Source: Ophioderma brevispina | Lineage: Eukaryota; Echinodermata; Ophiuroidea; Amphilepidida; Ophiodermatidae | DNA length: 64,000 nt | Direction of reading: 5' to 3' | Assembly (NCBI GenBank): GCA_023653785.1 | Contig: JAMKCH010058182.1 | Span: 62,001 to 126,000, forward strand | Shown: positions 13,311 to 24,714 of the stretch, piece after piece | How the letters are laid out: every line of letters starts with the position of its first letter | Position numbering within the stretch: the first letter of the stretch is position 1 | Position numbers and translations under genes: made by a program | Notes under the pieces: model-generated | What the model was told of the DNA's origin: nothing | The model's input: the letters and a program-made list of their open reading frames with translations, nothing else | Database searches by the model: none

Positions 13311-14700
13311 AAGTGCATATCTATTATTATATATATCCAGAGCATAATCTTTTTAATGTTGAAATTATTTCAAGTCTGCATACAGCTGCACGGAAGATCT
13401 GCTTTCAAGCATTTTTCCTGTCATCTGCCGCCCTCCTTTCAACCACAACTGGAAGTTTTTGGCAATACTTTTCTAACTTCTGAAGGGTTTTCCAAAGGTA
13501 TTCCCACTATCTTTCCCTTTCGTAGTCCAACTATTCACTTGAACATGGTAGCTCGGAAGATGGCAATCATCATTTGAGCCCAACAGTAACCGACTTGAGA
13601 GGTGGCTCTCTTGCTATGTTCAGTGAGTGCTGCTTCATTGGAGAAGAGCACATGATTACACATCAAGACCACAAGCACTCTAGTTTATTTTATTTTTTTG
13701 TACCGGCAATGGACTAGTAACGTCTGCTAAATTCATATCCGACATGTATCTTGAGATTGGTTTTAGCCGGAATTTTGCCCTCAAGTTTAGATCACCATGG
13801 AAACATTCAGTTTTAAAAAAAAAAACACGCCTTTTTAATGAGTCTGGGCAATCACTTGTATGGTTTGTTTTTTTTGAGTTTTATGTGGGTTATTACAGAT
13901 ACCTCTTCATTCCAACGTAAGAAGAGGAATGATGAAATTATCTCTAACCGATGCATGCCTCAGTGTTAGCTAGGTTGTAAGTGAAAACCCTTTTTAATAT
14001 CAAATAACCTAATAGTGTCTTTTTAATTGAAACATATTCTTAAGGCAACACCCGGTATAAGACTTGTGATTCTATAACCAAGGTACAGTTTACAACACTA
14101 TAAATAAGTATAACAATAAGAGACTGGAATAATTACTCAGCACACATATCTTCATAACAGAACCGGACCAATTTAACTCAGCATAGGCGGACTGACCATC
14201 GACCTGTTGTGGAATTTTCCACATGGGCCGCTTGGAATTGTGCCACTTTGGGCCAGTCGAGTAAAAAGAGGAGGAAAAGAACAGCAGAAAGAAAAAAAAA
14301 AGATGAATGCGAAAAAAACCAAAAAGATGTTGGTAAAAATAAATGATTGCCTATGAAGCAATTTCAACTGTTTTTCAGGAGGGCCGTGGTAAAAAGTAAA
14401 TTAAGTGTTGTGCCGGCAGCAACTCCTTGGAGCCAACGAAGCTGAAACCTTTGATATAAGTCGAAGCCTTTACGATTTTGCTGGACTTTCATCGATATCT
14501 AAGAAAGTTACAAGCGTTGGGCCGGTGGCCGCCCCGTATAAAGCCAGGAAAATTGCTGGCAGGGTAGAGAGTTGGAGCTGTACCTTCTCTATCTAACAAG
14601 TGTACTTTTAAAAATCTTTTGAATTCCCTATTTCAATACTTTTTATTCGGGGGAAATTGTGAGGCCTTTGTTTGGGCGCAGCGAATTGTCATGGGTCGCT
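13310..14700. other. Stretch without recognisable genes
   Basis: No supported exon. A plus-strand open frame at 14,405-14,596 is protein-like in part but lacks splice context. The segment 14,185-14,260 (GGCGGACTGACC...GGGCC) resembles 16,445-16,650 in inverted orientation and may be a degenerate DNA-element end pair. Confidence 0.35.
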
Positions 14701-14713
14701 GATAAATTTAGCA

Positions 14714-14763
14714 GTCTAAACAATGTGTTATGCGGAATAAAGTTCACTTTATTCCGTTTAGAC
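14714..14763. repeat. Hairpin with AATAAA on both strands
   Basis: GTCTAAA...CGGAATAAAG, a 4-base loop, then CTTTATTCCG and TTTAGAC. The core arms are 14,733-14,742 and 14,747-14,756. Confidence 0.75.
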
Positions 14764-15214
14764 TACCACCATAGAGGACTGAATTCATACCAGTGACCCA
14801 GTGAATTTAAATGGCACCATCCGGTCGCAGCCCCTATTAGGACAAAGAAACTGTGCACACTGTACCCAGTAAGGGTAGGGCTGAGACTCCAGCTATATAT
14901 TGTGTTGAAAACCACTTGAATTGAACTACTATCTGAAGCACGAATCTTTGTGCCAGAAAGATAGTCTAAACAAGGAGGTTGCCATCTATAATCACAAACT
15001 AATCAGGGCCGTCGAGAGTTGGTAGATGAAAATCGGGGCACCTGCTTTTAGAAAAAATTTGCACGAAGCACGAAAAACCTCTTAAAGCAAATTTGGATGA
15101 AATCATTTAATTTAGATCTATGGACCATTTTGATACACATTTTTGCTTCTAACATCCAAACGTCTGGAGCGATTTTACTCAAAATTGAGAATAAAAATAA
15201 TGGAGTGGTTGCCT

Positions 15215-16440
15215 TGTGCAATATTAATAAGCTCAACTAAAAAGGTGAACCTCTATCAGAACCCAATGTCCGAATTCAATAAAATTGGACACAAGTGTTA
15301 TTCCATGCAATCTGATGTTCCTAAATGTTCATATTAATGAGCTCATTTGCATATTTGTTCTAATTGCATCTTGCACTTTTCCCCTATACACCGCCCACAC
15401 ACTGCTCTCAATTGGCCCATGACCTCTTGCATGAGCCATACAGTTAACAGATAGGGCATGCGCTATTTTACTTCGCTACGGGAAAAGTATTCGACCAAAT
15501 TTGTTCGTACCAGCATATATTTAGAAAATATTATAAGTTAAAACATTTGTGAAATTCAATCCAAAAAGAGCTATAAAAGTGTGCAACCAGGGCATATTTT
15601 TGAGAAGTAATAAAGCCAGACTACTCCTAAGTTTGCCATGTTATTACTATGGCAACATTCACTTGTGTGGGCAGACGCAGAGAGCGGGTTGTTCAAGGCG
15701 CTGTATATCGAAAACCATTCATCGCAGCATGTTCGTACCAGCTATACACACAGATACAGTTATATTCTAATTGGTGTCCAAATTTGATTGACAGGTGTCA
15801 CTTAGAAAAAATGTACTCAGTAAGTGGGTAATCAGTCATCCATAGCACATTATTGATCATTGATTGGGTGATGGCCTATGTTGTGGAAAGCAATTTGCAT
15901 AAGGTCAAAATTGTGAATAGATTGATGTCATAATGATCTGGTTGAGTGATCAAAAGGTCGTGGCCTTTTTGTTGTGGACATAACTGCACTATGGGCTAAT
16001 AACTACAAAGGTCAACTTCTGCCAGCCAGAACCCAATGGCCGAATTTGATGAGACTTGGTATTGGTGTGGTAGGTGATCCAAGTATTACCCATGCAATCT
16101 CGCGTTGCTAAATATGCAATCATATTAATGCTTAATTAGCATATTTATTCTGATTGGCCAATAACTAAAAAGGTGAACCTCTACTTCCGAAATTGTATGA
16201 GCTAATTTCCATATTTATTTTCTATGGCTAATAACTACAAAGGTCAACTTCTGCCAGAATCCAATGTCTGAATTTGATGAGACTTGGAATGTGGGTAGTA
16301 TTGGACCCAGGTATTACCCATTCAATCTTGCATTGCTAAAAGTAGATATTAAAGAGCTAATATGCATATTTGTTCTGATTGGCTGATAACATAAATTGCT
16401 GATGTAACACAATGTCAGACTCTTGATGAAACTTGGTATT
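15215..16440. repeat. Diverged tandem array
   Basis: A unit recurs near 15,235, 15,999, 16,163, 16,233 and 16,386. Each contains some form of TAACTACAAAGGTCAACTTC, CAATGTCCGAATTTGATGA, TTACCCATGCAATCT and a TTAATGAGCTAATTTGCAT end. Spacing is irregular, so it has decayed or been interrupted. Confidence 0.7.
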
Positions 16441-16796
16441 CGGGTAGTGGTCGAGGCGGCCCATGGGTTTTGAGTGCGCGAAAGCGGAGAACCGCGAATT
16501 TCTAATTGTTTTGTTGGTTATAAAAAACATGTTGTATTTTTTTGTGTTCTTTTTTGGGGGGTTTGTATTACATATAGGAACTATGGTGTTCATAATATGC
16601 TCATGGGCCGGTAAAGTCCATTTTTCCACGGCCGGATTGACTAACCAGTCCGCCTCTGTAAATCAGCTGTGTCAAATTACTTCAAGAGCCAACCAAGCCA
16701 AGACTAAGTTTATACATCAAGCATTGCCCACACCACTTCCTGCACGGTTTGTCCCACCAAGGGATGTTGTGCAGTATCCGTGAAGAAGAAGAATAA

Positions 16797-17243
16797 TTAA
16801 TGGTGGCCATTTTCCACTGTTGTCATGCAACCAATTTGAAATGCTCAAATAAAAACTTGTTTTCACTTTATTGTTTCATGCAAATATGTAAAATAGCTGT
16901 TAATGGCGGCCATGTTGGAAAATGACGCGTCGTTACTGCCATGGGATAACCTGCAATGGCCATTTTGATCGAAAGTCTTTTTAAAACATCCAATGTGCAT
17001 CAAATACCATGCTCGAATGCCTAAAAGCACTGTATTTATCAACTCAATCTCAAATCTAGAGGATAAATAGCAAGTAATGGCAGCCATTTTGAAAAATGAC
17101 CGCCATTTTAATCAGAGGACAAATCTGCGATGCCCCTATAGCTAAAGTCTTTCTTATGACATGCCCTAGATATGTACCAGATTTCATGCTTTTATCACCA
17201 AGTGCACAATTCCCCCAAAATATTGCACATATCTACTCTACTA
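16797..17243 (-). repeat. GGCGGCCAT-rich repeat, right inverted copy
   Basis: Read on the minus strand it begins TAGTAGAGTAGATATGTGCA and follows the left copy through CACTTGGTGATAAAAGCATG and CTATAGGGGCATCGCAGAT into the GGCGGTCAT motifs. The two could be ends of one long element or two separate insertions. Confidence 0.75.
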
Positions 17244-17500
17244 TTTAGAGGGCATCGGGGGGGGGGTGTTAAATCTTTCAAAATTTTGTTTGTTGTTTTC
17301 ATGTTTAACTTGTTTATTGACGTATTTTAAGATAGCTAATAAAAAGGTGGTACTAATCCCATGCTTCCTTCATGACCGCTAACTACAGAAATACAGAAAT
17401 AGCCACATGGGCAACTCATGGTGAGCTAATGATCCACTGATACTCGGTGATCTTGACTTAAAAGAGCGAATACATGATTAACATTTTGGACACCATATAC

Positions 17501-17628
17501 CTCTGTGTCGTTCAAATCCCAGTTTGTGCTACAGAGAGTACCCCAAACATTTTCCATTAGTAGTATCTCTACAATGCCTTCGTAAAGTGCAGAACCGTTG
17601 ATTAATCTTACTTCACGAGTTGAAGTAG
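17501..17628 (-). CDS. SRCR domain exon, first half
   Basis: This 128-base exon encodes about 42 residues of a scavenger receptor cysteine-rich domain: VRLINGSALYEGIVEI, then WGTLCSTNWDLNDTE. This matches the family pattern VRLvgGs..yEGrVEv...g.WGTvC...WD...A. It enters in phase 1 after a long T tract and CCACATAG, and leaves in phase 0 at GAG before GTATAT. SRCR domains usually start at a phase 1 boundary, and some (group A) are split by an internal intron, as here. The second half (VVCRQLG onward) was not found between this point and the window start, so either it lies outside the window or the domain is truncated. Confidence 0.8.
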
Positions 17629-18176
17629 CTATGTGGCAAAAAAAAAAAAAACACAATAGAAACAGTGACACTACGTTTATTTGGAAACAGTCTTCACATT
17701 GTATGTGTGTGTTTTCTTTCTTTTTCCCCTTTTTTGGTAAACTAAGTATAATTATGGTATGTCAAAATCTTAATTTATCACAGTTTAAGGGAAAAGGAAA
17801 TATAATTCATCATCTCCACAGATACACGTCATGGGTAATCAGAATGTTATAATAAGGGAAGGGCTTGTCATAGAGAATACATTATCATCATACAAGGTGA
17901 AACATGTTGAATGTTAAGAAAATGCGGTTAATTTTCGGCACATCCACTATTGGGTCGACGTGTACGTGTGGGAAACTTACAAGGAGCACTGTCGTAGACT
18001 TATCCTGTAGTTTCTACACGTCAGTCAATCAGTTTAGAAATTAAAAGCTTAGTATATTTTACTTTATGTCTATAAATATGTGTGAAGTAGATAATCTTAC
18101 ACTTACAGCAATCAATCGGTGAGTAGGGTGGAGCTTGTAATCCGAAGATAAAAAGAAAGAAAAACGTGAAATTGCG

Positions 18177-18331
18177 GGGTAGCCAAAATTTGCGCACCCA
18201 CTGCAGTCTGCACCCAGTTGAATTCAGCAGCCTTGACGGAATAAAGTATAGTATCACGTGCACTTTATTCCGTCAAGGCTACTGAATTCAACTAGGTGCA
18301 GGCTGCAGTGGGTGCGCAATTGTGGCTACCC
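18177..18331. repeat. 155 bp foldback element (hairpin)
   Basis: Arms 18,177-18,248 and 18,262-18,331 are inverted copies with few mismatches: GGGTAGCC, TGCGCACCCACTGCAG, GTTGAATTCAG and CCTTGACGGAATAAAGT in order on each arm. The loop is about 13 bases (ATAGTATCACGTG). It lies in the intron before the SRCR exon. Confidence 0.85.
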
Positions 18332-18640
18332 GAAATTGCGTTATACTTTTATTAAGCGTTATCATCATTTAATTACCTCCCGAACCACACTTTGAAATAA
18401 TGTAAGAAAACCTGTCACCTGTTCTCTGTCACCATGGTAACTCGGCCATAATAACTTGTTTACGGTACCTAATTACGCTACTGATACTTGTTTAGGGGTG
18501 AAATTCCAGCTAAGAAATACGTGTTTAGGGTGATTTTTGTGAATGCTTGGACATGGATGATACCCCCTTGTCAGTGAGAAGTGCCGCCCGTTTTTTAAAT
18601 CCTTAGAAGCAGATTATGTCTAACCCGAGTTATGTAAGCA

Positions 18641-19011
18641 ATCCACTAGTGGACTATCTGCGACCCCTATTTGAGGATCCCGTGCGCGGAAATGATCCAC
18701 CGTTTCCTTATATAGTGAAGGAGTTTTTTGCGCACCCCGTGCGCAAATATTCCACTAGCGGACTATTTGAGGATCCCCTGCGCCTATATTCCACTAGCGG
18801 ACTATTTGAGGATCCCGTGCGCGGAAATGATCCACCGTTTCCTTATAGGGGCGGAGTTTTTTGCGCACCCCGTGCGCGATTATTCAACCAGTGGACTATT
18901 TGAGGATCCCGTGCGCAATTATTCCACTAGTGGACTATTTGAGGATCCCGTGCGCAATTATTCCACTAGCGGACTATTTGTGGAGGGGTCGCAGATAGTC
19001 CACTGGTGGAT
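18641..19011. mobile_element. Mosaic palindromic element with inverted ends
   Basis: ATCCACTAGTGGACTATCTG (18,641-18,660, continuing CGACCCCT) is matched by its reverse complement at 18,984-19,011 with one mismatch. Between them a 39 bp unit (GTGCGCAATTATTCCACTAG to GAGGATCCC) and a longer variant with GATCCACCGTTTCCTTATA repeat several times, each containing the palindrome CCACTAGTGG. It is intronic. Confidence 0.8.
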
Positions 19012-19901
19012 AACGTACATACATGCTAACTCAGTATGAAACGGCGTTAGACATAACCTTAATACATTAACTTGACAGGAGGAGATTTTTTTTAGGATAC
19101 GAATTTCTCTCAACTTTCACTGGATCGGCTGAAGACCACCTACCGAGAACGTTTAGAAGGTTTATTAGACAAACAGGTGAAAAAGAAAACCGCAAACCTT
19201 GTTTTGAACTTGCCTGCTATCGTAATCGTTCCCCATAGAAAACCATGCTTTGACTTTCTGTCGTGCACGACAGAAACTACTAAATCATCATCTTATTACA
19301 TAAAGACGGCGTATTCGGCTTATTCACTTCAGGTGTGATCTAATACATTGGTAAGCATGCCAAATATGTAAAAAACCGGGGTTCGAGAAAATTGGGGGCG
19401 CTTCTTCCTGCAAATTTCCTCATGTCTCTTTAAAACATTTACAATTTTAGCCCCGTTTGAAACATTTACAATTTTCACCCTGTTAATTTACCCCGGGGGT
19501 CTCACTTTTGATGTGGGTAGGGATGTGCAGCCGGGCGTTTCAACCACTACCCCGAAAATATACTAAAATTGAAACAGGTTTGCTACCTATCCTTATATAA
19601 GCTATTGAACAACCTGTCTCTATACATGTGACAAACCTTTGCTAATGACATTTGGTGAGTTATGAATAGTTCCCATATCAGGGGAAGATTTTGAAGAAAA
19701 GTGACACAAAATAGCATGATTCTGGAAGCCGGACTTTGTGTAAAACATGCTTTAGTGGACGTTTGGGGCGAAGCGCCAGAAGCCAAGAGAACACTAACTG
19801 GTAAAATGTATTTTGAGCCATTCTGGCTGTACTATTTTTCACACTTACGGTTTGCATGTATTCTTTATACACTGGAAAATATACTTGTAACAGAATCTTA
19901 C

Positions 19902-20009
19902 CACAAAGGAAACACATGACTGGGCAGCTCTTTTCTATAGCTGTGGAAAACATGCAATCTATAGGCCACCAGTCATTGAAGCAATTCTTGTGCGTATCGA
20001 CGCATTTTG
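19902..20009 (-). CDS. ShKT (ShK-like) module exon
   Basis: This 108-base exon encodes one complete ShKT module, phase 1 in and phase 1 out. Six cysteines have spacing C-6-C-8-C-9-C-3-C-2-C, and the KCVD...NCFNDWW start and CPVMCFLC end are typical of the fold. The acceptor is TTATTATTTTCACACAG and the donor is TTTGTG before GTAAG. ShKT modules are small disulphide-rich extracellular domains found in many secreted animal proteases and matrix proteins, so the module does not by itself make the product a toxin. It sits between the EGF-like exon and the SRCR exon with matching phases. Confidence 0.85.
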
Positions 20010-21048
20010 CTGTGTGAAAATAATAAAAAACAAGAAACATCAGGGCCCTATTTCATAAAAGTTAAGATTAACCTTAAGTGGACTTAAGAAGAAGTCTTTC
20101 AAATAATTCTTAACACTATGACTGGATTTTTACACCATTAAGATACCACTTAATGTAATGTACACTTCCACATTTCCACATATTTTTGGTAGGTGGCCTT
20201 TTCTGCCCGTATAAGTTTCTCATACAGTGGCGGTATGGATTCATGACAAAAGCAAAATAATCGATATCAGGACATCATACCATTGAAACCAACATCAAAT
20301 ATAAATTCCTTGACCCTGAAAACATGGGTATAGCCACTATGAGCTTCAAAGATCAAGATAATATGCAAACGTATTTGGAGTGCCTGCCAGTTTGAAAAAT
20401 GGCCGCCAACATACCAAGATGGCCGTCAAAAATACCAACATTATTATGATGAAATTATTCTAAAAACATGGTTTGCAAGAATCTACCCGAAATAATAATA
20501 ATAATAAATGCCCTCCCAATTACACATGTACATACACTAGTTAGACTTAAAGCCACTATCAGTGATTTACTCAATAAAAATTCCTTTAAAAAGGAAAGGG
20601 CGAGTCAAGGGGAAATATCCATGTAAAATGTATGGGAAGGGATTAGTTGACCACTGCAGACTCACCAGCAGAACTGGAAGAAACAATTCCGGATATTTTG
20701 CATGCCGACAGACGTAAAGTATATTACAGGATTCGGCACACGTACCAACGTGATCACTAACATTTTGTTTTAAATATTATAAAGCTCTTTTAAAAATAAT
20801 CTTAGGAGCTCTTCCCCAAAATGTAAAGCTCCCACTTTCAGCAACATCGTCACCCAATGACTTCATATTATTTTCTTAAATTTTACCTCTGTCACCCAAA
20901 TTTTTCATTTTTTTTTAAATGTTCACCCACGCCATTGCATTATTTCAATTCATATACAAACTTAGAACGTTCGTTACTTCATGACATATTACCTGTCATT
21001 CTACCGTATTTACTCGTAAATCACATTTTATTAAGAAGTGTACAATTG

Positions 21049-21235
21049 CAATCTATCCATACTACTAAAAATTGAGATCTGAGATCAAATGTCACAAGCA
21101 TAGGTAAAATGTCACACACGGGGGAAATGCACTAGTACTAAAAACGAGATCTGTCTGTCCGACTACGCGTTTTGACCTATGGAGCTGATGTTTGGTATGC
21201 AGGTAGAAAACAACAGCCTGAGGTTTATTATCAGG
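21049..21235 (+). mobile_element. Possible Helitron 5' end fragment
   Basis: ATCTATCCATACTACTAAAA and, 85 bases on, a second ACTACTAAAAACGAG-like start run into GATCTGTCTGTCCGACTACG and GTTTGGTATGCAGG. This wording is typical of 5' ends of non-autonomous Helitrons. No 3' CTAG hairpin was identified. Confidence 0.35.
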
Positions 21236-21403
21236 GTTTCAGGGTGACCCAAAATTTGGCAAGAAAACCAAGTAAACAAGAAAGCTGGGTGACCACATAG
21301 TTACATCTATACTTAACTGCAGATCATTTTTGAAACCATAAAACTGCCTCACTCTAAATATTGGCAATAAGTAATGAACTTTTCAACCATGTCTAAATGT
21401 AAT

Positions 21404-21435
<32 letters not shown>

Positions 21436-21620
21436 ACCTTTATTGCACTTACAAGAACATTCAAAACCGACGTGTGGTGCAAAAGGGTGACCCCTAACAG
21501 GCACGCAGGCCCACAAAGCGGGGACCCTAACACACACCTCAAAATAAAATGAACAAAAGATTTTAGGTACGAACGTACACATACATAATGATAAAAACAG
21601 TAAAATATACATTATAAAAT
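21404..21620 (-). mobile_element. LINE-like 3' tail with (AAAAT)n
   Basis: On the minus strand a 3' UTR-like sequence contains GTGCAATAAAGG and ends in repeated AAAAT units (21,404-21,435 on the plus strand). This is the usual appearance of a retroelement 3' end. Confidence 0.45.
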
Positions 21621-22483
21621 TTTATAAAAGACATAAAAAAATCAATCAAATAGCATTTATAAAGCACAGAATATATTGCACAAGACGAGCCCAAACTACA
21701 TAAGTAACGACTATATGTATGAATTGTTAGCTAGATAATGGTCAAGAAGACAAGATTTGAACTGGGGAAATGTACATTACTACGCATGCAGCAAAAAATT
21801 TAAGAACCTCATTGTTAAAGGTGGCTGATCCAATCGAAATCCGGCCATTCATGTTTCCTCTAGGCCTCCCTTACATAAAAGCAATTAAATCAATCCAACT
21901 TTTGGATAATGAAAGATTTTTAAAACGTTTTTATTCATAACATAAAACATTATTAAATTGGCATTTCGTGATCCACAGCATATAGTCCCCTTGATTTACC
22001 TAAAAGAATAGGGATTTGTATATCATCTGATCTGTTGGCTCAAGTATTACAAAATAAAACAATATATCATCTTCCCAATACCTTCATATACCAATTACAT
22101 GGATATTTCCTCTTGACACGCCCTTTCCTTTTTAAAGGAATTCTTATTTATTATTATTGATATCGCCCACGACTTGCTGCATGTGGTGCCAAACGTTTAA
22201 GCATCCGTTAATTCATATTGCACTCATAATCGCTGTAAAATTTCTCAGGAACCTCCGATAATATTGCCCTGTATTTCTACTCTTTTGAACATCAATATCT
22301 TTTTGTAAATGTACGTTCTTGTTTTCGCTGGGCCTATCTTATTGAGTACATATCCATATGACGTACATTTGCACAACATTTCATAAACTATCACACATAT
22401 AGATTTTAGAGGATATAAACGGCACGAATATTTTCTGCAACACTGCTATTTGGAAAGTAGGTCAAAACCCAAGCGAATAGAGA

Positions 22484-22503
22484 GGGTAGCCCGTAGGCTA
22501 CCC
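22484..22503. repeat. Short perfect hairpin GGGTAGCC/GGCTACCC
   Basis: GGGTAGCC and GGCTACCC are separated by four bases. No terminator-like or known RNA context was seen. Confidence 0.5.
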
Positions 22504-23159
22504 TCGCCCAAAAAATAAAGACGTTTGAAATTTCCAGAAAACAGCATTAAGTCTATAGAATCCCCATAAGTTACTTTTTGCAACTGTAAAATTTACAGGA
22601 AAGGAAGAAAATAGCAGTGTTCATAGATATGAATCGCCATTCAGTTATGTGTTGTAGTAAGTGTCAGTACCGATAGTAATGACTAAAATATCCCATTCTG
22701 CCCTTATTAGGTTGCTTTTATGTTAGGGTAGCTATACTTGTTACAGACAAGCAAAACTCTGATTTTGGTAATTTTTTATTTATTTTCTGATTTAGCAAAT
22801 CACTGATAATGCCTTCAAGAAGAATCACTCTTCTTAAATTTGTGACTCTTGTGAAATAGGGCCCAATCCTATTATATTTAGATATTCACTTTTAGTGCGA
22901 GTACCGGTATGAAAGCAGATATAGTCCGACGGGTACCACAGTCCGGGTTCCATAGACGTTAACGGAATAGAGCGTTAAACTAATGTTGCGTGAAGAGTCA
23001 ACTGAATCGAGTGCCCTATTCTTTACCGTTGTAGCCGGACTACGAGTACGGCGGACTATAATTCTACACGGTGTAAATAACTGAGAGTCCCCTATGAGAG
23101 AATAAAGCATTTGCGGAATAAACCGTGATCTTAGAGGTGAAGCTATAGGATATTACACC

Positions 23160-23490
23160 ACTGACACACAAACTCCCTGAAAATCTGGTTTCAAGAAACC
23201 AGGTTTATCGAAAACTCGTCTTATCAAATTCGAAAAACCTTATTTTTTCAATCGAGGCACCAGGTTTTTAAAATCTAGTTAACAAATTTCTCAATCAGAC
23301 ACGCTATGTGGTTCTTCAAAACCTTGGGTTTTAGATTTTAGAAAATTCGATTGAAAAATTAAGATTTTCGAATTGAATAGGCTAAGTTTCGAAAGACTTC
23401 TTTTTTAAACTGACTTTTGGAACTTGAAAAAAAAAAGTTCTTCGATCGAGACGCCTGGTTTCTTGGCGAGAAGGCGGGTTTCTCTCTTTA
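23160..23490. repeat. AAAACCTGGTTTTTCGA-type low-order array
   Basis: Degenerate, largely self-complementary units such as TCGAAAAACC, ACCAGGTTT and TTCGATCGA recur every 20-40 bases. A similar array lies at 41,955-42,235. Confidence 0.6.
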
Positions 23491-23741
23491 ATATTGTTAA
23501 TTGTGCAAAATACCTGCGGCGGTGTTGCTATTTGGTATTGTGTATTCTATTGTGAAGATTAATATTTCTTATTTTATCCGTTGTTTCATGGACATTTCAA
23601 ATGCTTACAACTTATCGACAAAGTGTCTTACGAGGTTTTCAGTAAAATAAAATAATTTTTCCTAAATAAGTTTGGATTGTGGTCGACTTAAGAATCAGTT
23701 TTCTCGATTGTGTCACATACATTTTTTGACATTATACTTAC

Positions 23742-23834
23742 TACTGCAAGTGTGACCAAAAAAGTCGATGTTTTCGCAATCACATGAACAATCACTTAGT
23801 CTTGCTCCACAGTTGTTACATATCATATTGCACT
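23742..23834 (-). CDS. EGF-like module exon
   Basis: This 93-base exon encodes one EGF-like module, phase 1 in and phase 1 out. It has seven cysteines in the order C...C..C......C.C.C........C, with the CNNCGARL core and a final FFGHTC matching the C-terminal G..C loop of EGF repeats. The acceptor is TTTGCTATTGCAG and the donor is AGTA before GTAAGT. EGF-like modules directly after a CAP domain are a known animal arrangement, so the position fits. The intron on its 3' side holds a 1.56 kb TIR element. Confidence 0.8.
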
Positions 23835-24714
23835 CTGCAATAGCAAATCGAAAAATAGAGGGCGTAGTTCAATTTGTGTACATACAATAGAAGGGGTGTA
23901 ATTCATTATAGAGCTCCATTATGTCACTGTGCTGTAATGTTTTCAATTCCAGACAGCAAATACAAACTCTTAATTCTCTACAGAGACACAAGTTTGCTGC
24001 ACGTAATATTAGGCATACAATACAAACCACCAATATGATATAACAAGACCAAGAATGTATCGGGAGCTGCGAATGAAGCAATACCATGTGATAACTTGAG
24101 GTTGGGGGAGTTCAAAATTGGTTTGAGCATGAAAGAAAAACAATGAAAAAAATAGTTTATAAAACTAATGACATGCATTGTATAGTCTCGTTCCCAGTAC
24201 GTGTTGTGTGGCCCAACGGGCACGTATACTGCGAATATTCACCCAACAAGTCAGGTTGAGTTCGATACGAATTCGTCACTGAATGGCTGAAATTTATTCA
24301 AGATCTTGAGTAAAAAACATCGACCGACGGGTAGAAAACATTGTAAGAAATTCTTCCGGTTGTATATGCTGCAGTATTGCATTTTAGTTGGTTTACTTTA
24401 GGCCCTGCCTTGAACCTTGATGAACGAACCGCACATTATCGGCTATCCAATTGGAGCACTCCTATCAAAGATCATGACTTGGGCATACTAAAATAACTGA
24501 CTAATCGGCGATCGACCTACTGACACGAAATTCTCCAGATTTGTTGTGGTGAGTATTCGCAGTATACGTTCCCAAAGACACCCGCCAAGTCTTGGGGACG
24601 AGACTATGCATTGTACTGTTTGAATGACTGGCTGTAAACCATACAGATGGAATAATAAGGCTAGAGGTCGGACGACCATTTTGAATCAGCGAGCTCACTG
24701 GCGGACGCTTAGAT

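Larger units (their letters stand above)
20579..22142. mobile_element. 1.56 kb element with 48 bp inverted ends
   Basis: AATTCCTTTAAAAAGGAAAG (start of the 48 bp end, 20,579-20,626) recurs inverted at 22,095-22,142 with 46 of 48 positions identical. The interior has no transposase-like frame. It contains a Helitron-like patch and a LINE-like tail. A target duplication was not clear. It lies in the intron between the EGF-like and ShKT exons. Confidence 0.75.

Noticed and set aside
14405..14596. Plus-strand frame beginning LCRQQLLGANEA, considered as the missing SRCR half
   Set aside because: It is on the wrong strand for the gene and loses all SRCR resemblance after the CRQ.
15215..16440. Repeat-spacer appearance reminiscent of a CRISPR array
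   Set aside because: Units are long, diverged and irregularly spaced in a eukaryotic context, so it is a decayed tandem repeat.
18616..19039. Plus-strand frames with repeating DPVRGNDPPFPY-like text
   Set aside because: They are translations of the mosaic palindromic DNA repeat in two frames.
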